From the NCBI GenBank assembly GCA_025458985.1, contig JALORM010000066.1, forward strand, positions 1-7,985: 7,985 nt of DNA, read 5' to 3'. The first letter of the stretch is position 1. Each line of letters begins with the position of its first letter. Origin of the DNA: Paracoccaceae bacterium (lineage in GTDB: Bacteria > Pseudomonadota > Alphaproteobacteria > Rhodobacterales > Rhodobacteraceae). Positions 7,306 through 7,985 of this stretch are shown one piece after another. The position numbers and the translations under genes were made by a program. The notes under the pieces were generated by a model. That model saw only the letters and a program-made list of their open reading frames with translations, ran no database searches and had not been told where the DNA came from.

Positions 7306-7985
7306 ATGGATCACGGCAAGCTGAGCGTCACCGTGCGGCGCCTTGCGCTGGAGGCGGGGGCGGCGATCCTCGAGGTCTACGGCCGGCCCGACTTCGATGT
7401 GCGCATCAAGTCCGACACCAGCCCCGTGACCGAGGCCGACGAGGCTGCCGACGCGCTGATCTCGGCCGGGCTGCGGGCCGCCTTCCCCGACGTGCCGCTG
7501 GTGACCGAAGAGCAGGCCGCGACCCACGGCCAGACCGCCGGCCGCTTCCTGATCGTCGATCCGCTGGACGGCACGAAGGAATTCGTCCAGCGCCGCGGCG
7601 ACTTCACGGTGAACATCGCCTATGTCGAGGATGGCAAGCCGGTCGCGGGCGTGGTCTACGCCCCGGCGCAGGGGCGGCTCTTCTACACCGACGCGGCCGG
7701 CGCGGCGGTTGAAGAGACGGGCCCCTTCGGCCCCGCGCCCGGCGCGGTCCGGCGCCTGTCGGTCGCCCGGCCCGACAATGCGGCGCTGCGGGTCGTCGCC
7801 TCGAAGTCCCACCGCGACGCCGCGACCGATGCCTACATCGCCCGCTACAGCGTCGCCGACTTCAAGAGCGCGGGGTCGTCGCTCAAGTTCTGCCTGGTCG
7901 CGACGGGCGAGGCCGACCTCTACCCCCGCCTCGGCCGCACGATGGAATGGGACACGGCCGCCGGCGACGCGGTGCTGCGCGCGGC
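7306..7985 (+). CDS. cysQ: 3'(2'),5'-bisphosphate nucleotidase CysQ, N-terminal part
   Basis: CysQ hydrolyses 3'-phosphoadenosine 5'-phosphate (PAP) to AMP, clearing the by-product of sulfate activation. The visible 226 residues, which stop at the right edge, cover most of the protein. They show the inositol-monophosphatase fold signatures: SDTSPVTEAD (36-45), VTEEQ (66-70, metal ligand E69), DPLDGTKEF (85-93, metal ligands D85 and D88) and EWDTAAGDA (214-222, with D216). The DGTKEF form and KSAGSSLKFCLVATGEADLYPR (187-208) favour CysQ over plain inositol monophosphatase. ATG 7306 has GGGAGG about 8 bases upstream. It is divergent from the permease operon. The last few dozen residues and anything downstream are not visible. 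Confidence 0.95.
   Translation, partial: MDHGKLSVTVRRLALEAGAAILEVYGRPDFDVRIKSDTSPVTEADEAADALISAGLRAAFPDVPLVTEEQAATHGQTAGRFLIVDPLDGTKEFVQRRGDFTVNIAYVEDGKPVAGVVYAPAQGRLFYTDAAGAAVEETGPFGPAPGAVRRLSVARPDNAALRVVASKSHRDAATDAYIARYSVADFKSAGSSLKFCLVATGEADLYPRLGRTMEWDTAAGDAVLRA

Overview
The window looks like ordinary chromosomal DNA from a high-GC alphaproteobacterium, most likely of the Rhodobacterales/Paracoccaceae type. This rests on my reading of the proteins (GltD, UppP, DnaK, DnaJ, CysQ and a Wzm-like permease of the kind seen in that group), on strong G/C third-position bias, and on a heat-shock promoter of alphaproteobacterial form. No database search was possible, so the taxonomy is inference. 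I see no integrase, transposase, phage gene, CRISPR array, tRNA or rRNA.

Layout: (1) 1-435, minus: start of gltD (glutamate synthase small subunit), running off the left edge. (2) 436-658: divergent intergenic region with a perfect 15-bp inverted repeat. (3) 659-1462, plus: uppP, undecaprenyl-diphosphatase. (4) 1463-1684: convergent gap filled by a tandem 90-bp repeat made of hairpins whose stems differ in sequence but keep their pairing. (5) 1685-2845 and 2920-4833, minus: dnaJ and dnaK, an operon read dnaK then dnaJ. (6) 4834-4996: dnaK leader and a clear RpoH-type promoter, in the divergent gap with an alkB-like gene. (7) 4997-5629, plus: AlkB-family 2-oxoglutarate/Fe(II) dioxygenase, followed by a hairpin terminator. 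(8) 5756-6376 and 6364-7179, minus: a two-gene unit of a polysaccharide-export type ABC permease and, overlapping it by 13 bp, a secreted SH3-like/COG3650-like protein. (9) 7180-7305: overlapping divergent promoters. (10) 7306-7985, plus: start of cysQ, running off the right edge.

Functional picture: the genes are mainly housekeeping: nitrogen assimilation (gltD), recycling of the cell-wall lipid carrier (uppP), protein folding under heat stress (dnaK-dnaJ), repair of alkylated nucleic acid (alkB), surface polysaccharide export (permease) and sulfur/nucleotide metabolism (cysQ). No new multi-gene system is evident. The points most worth a second look are non-coding: the covarying hairpin repeat at 1486-1678, the palindrome at 499-513, and the promoter architecture at 4946-4974 and 7229-7278. 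The permease/SH3 gene pair is the only protein-level item of uncertain function.
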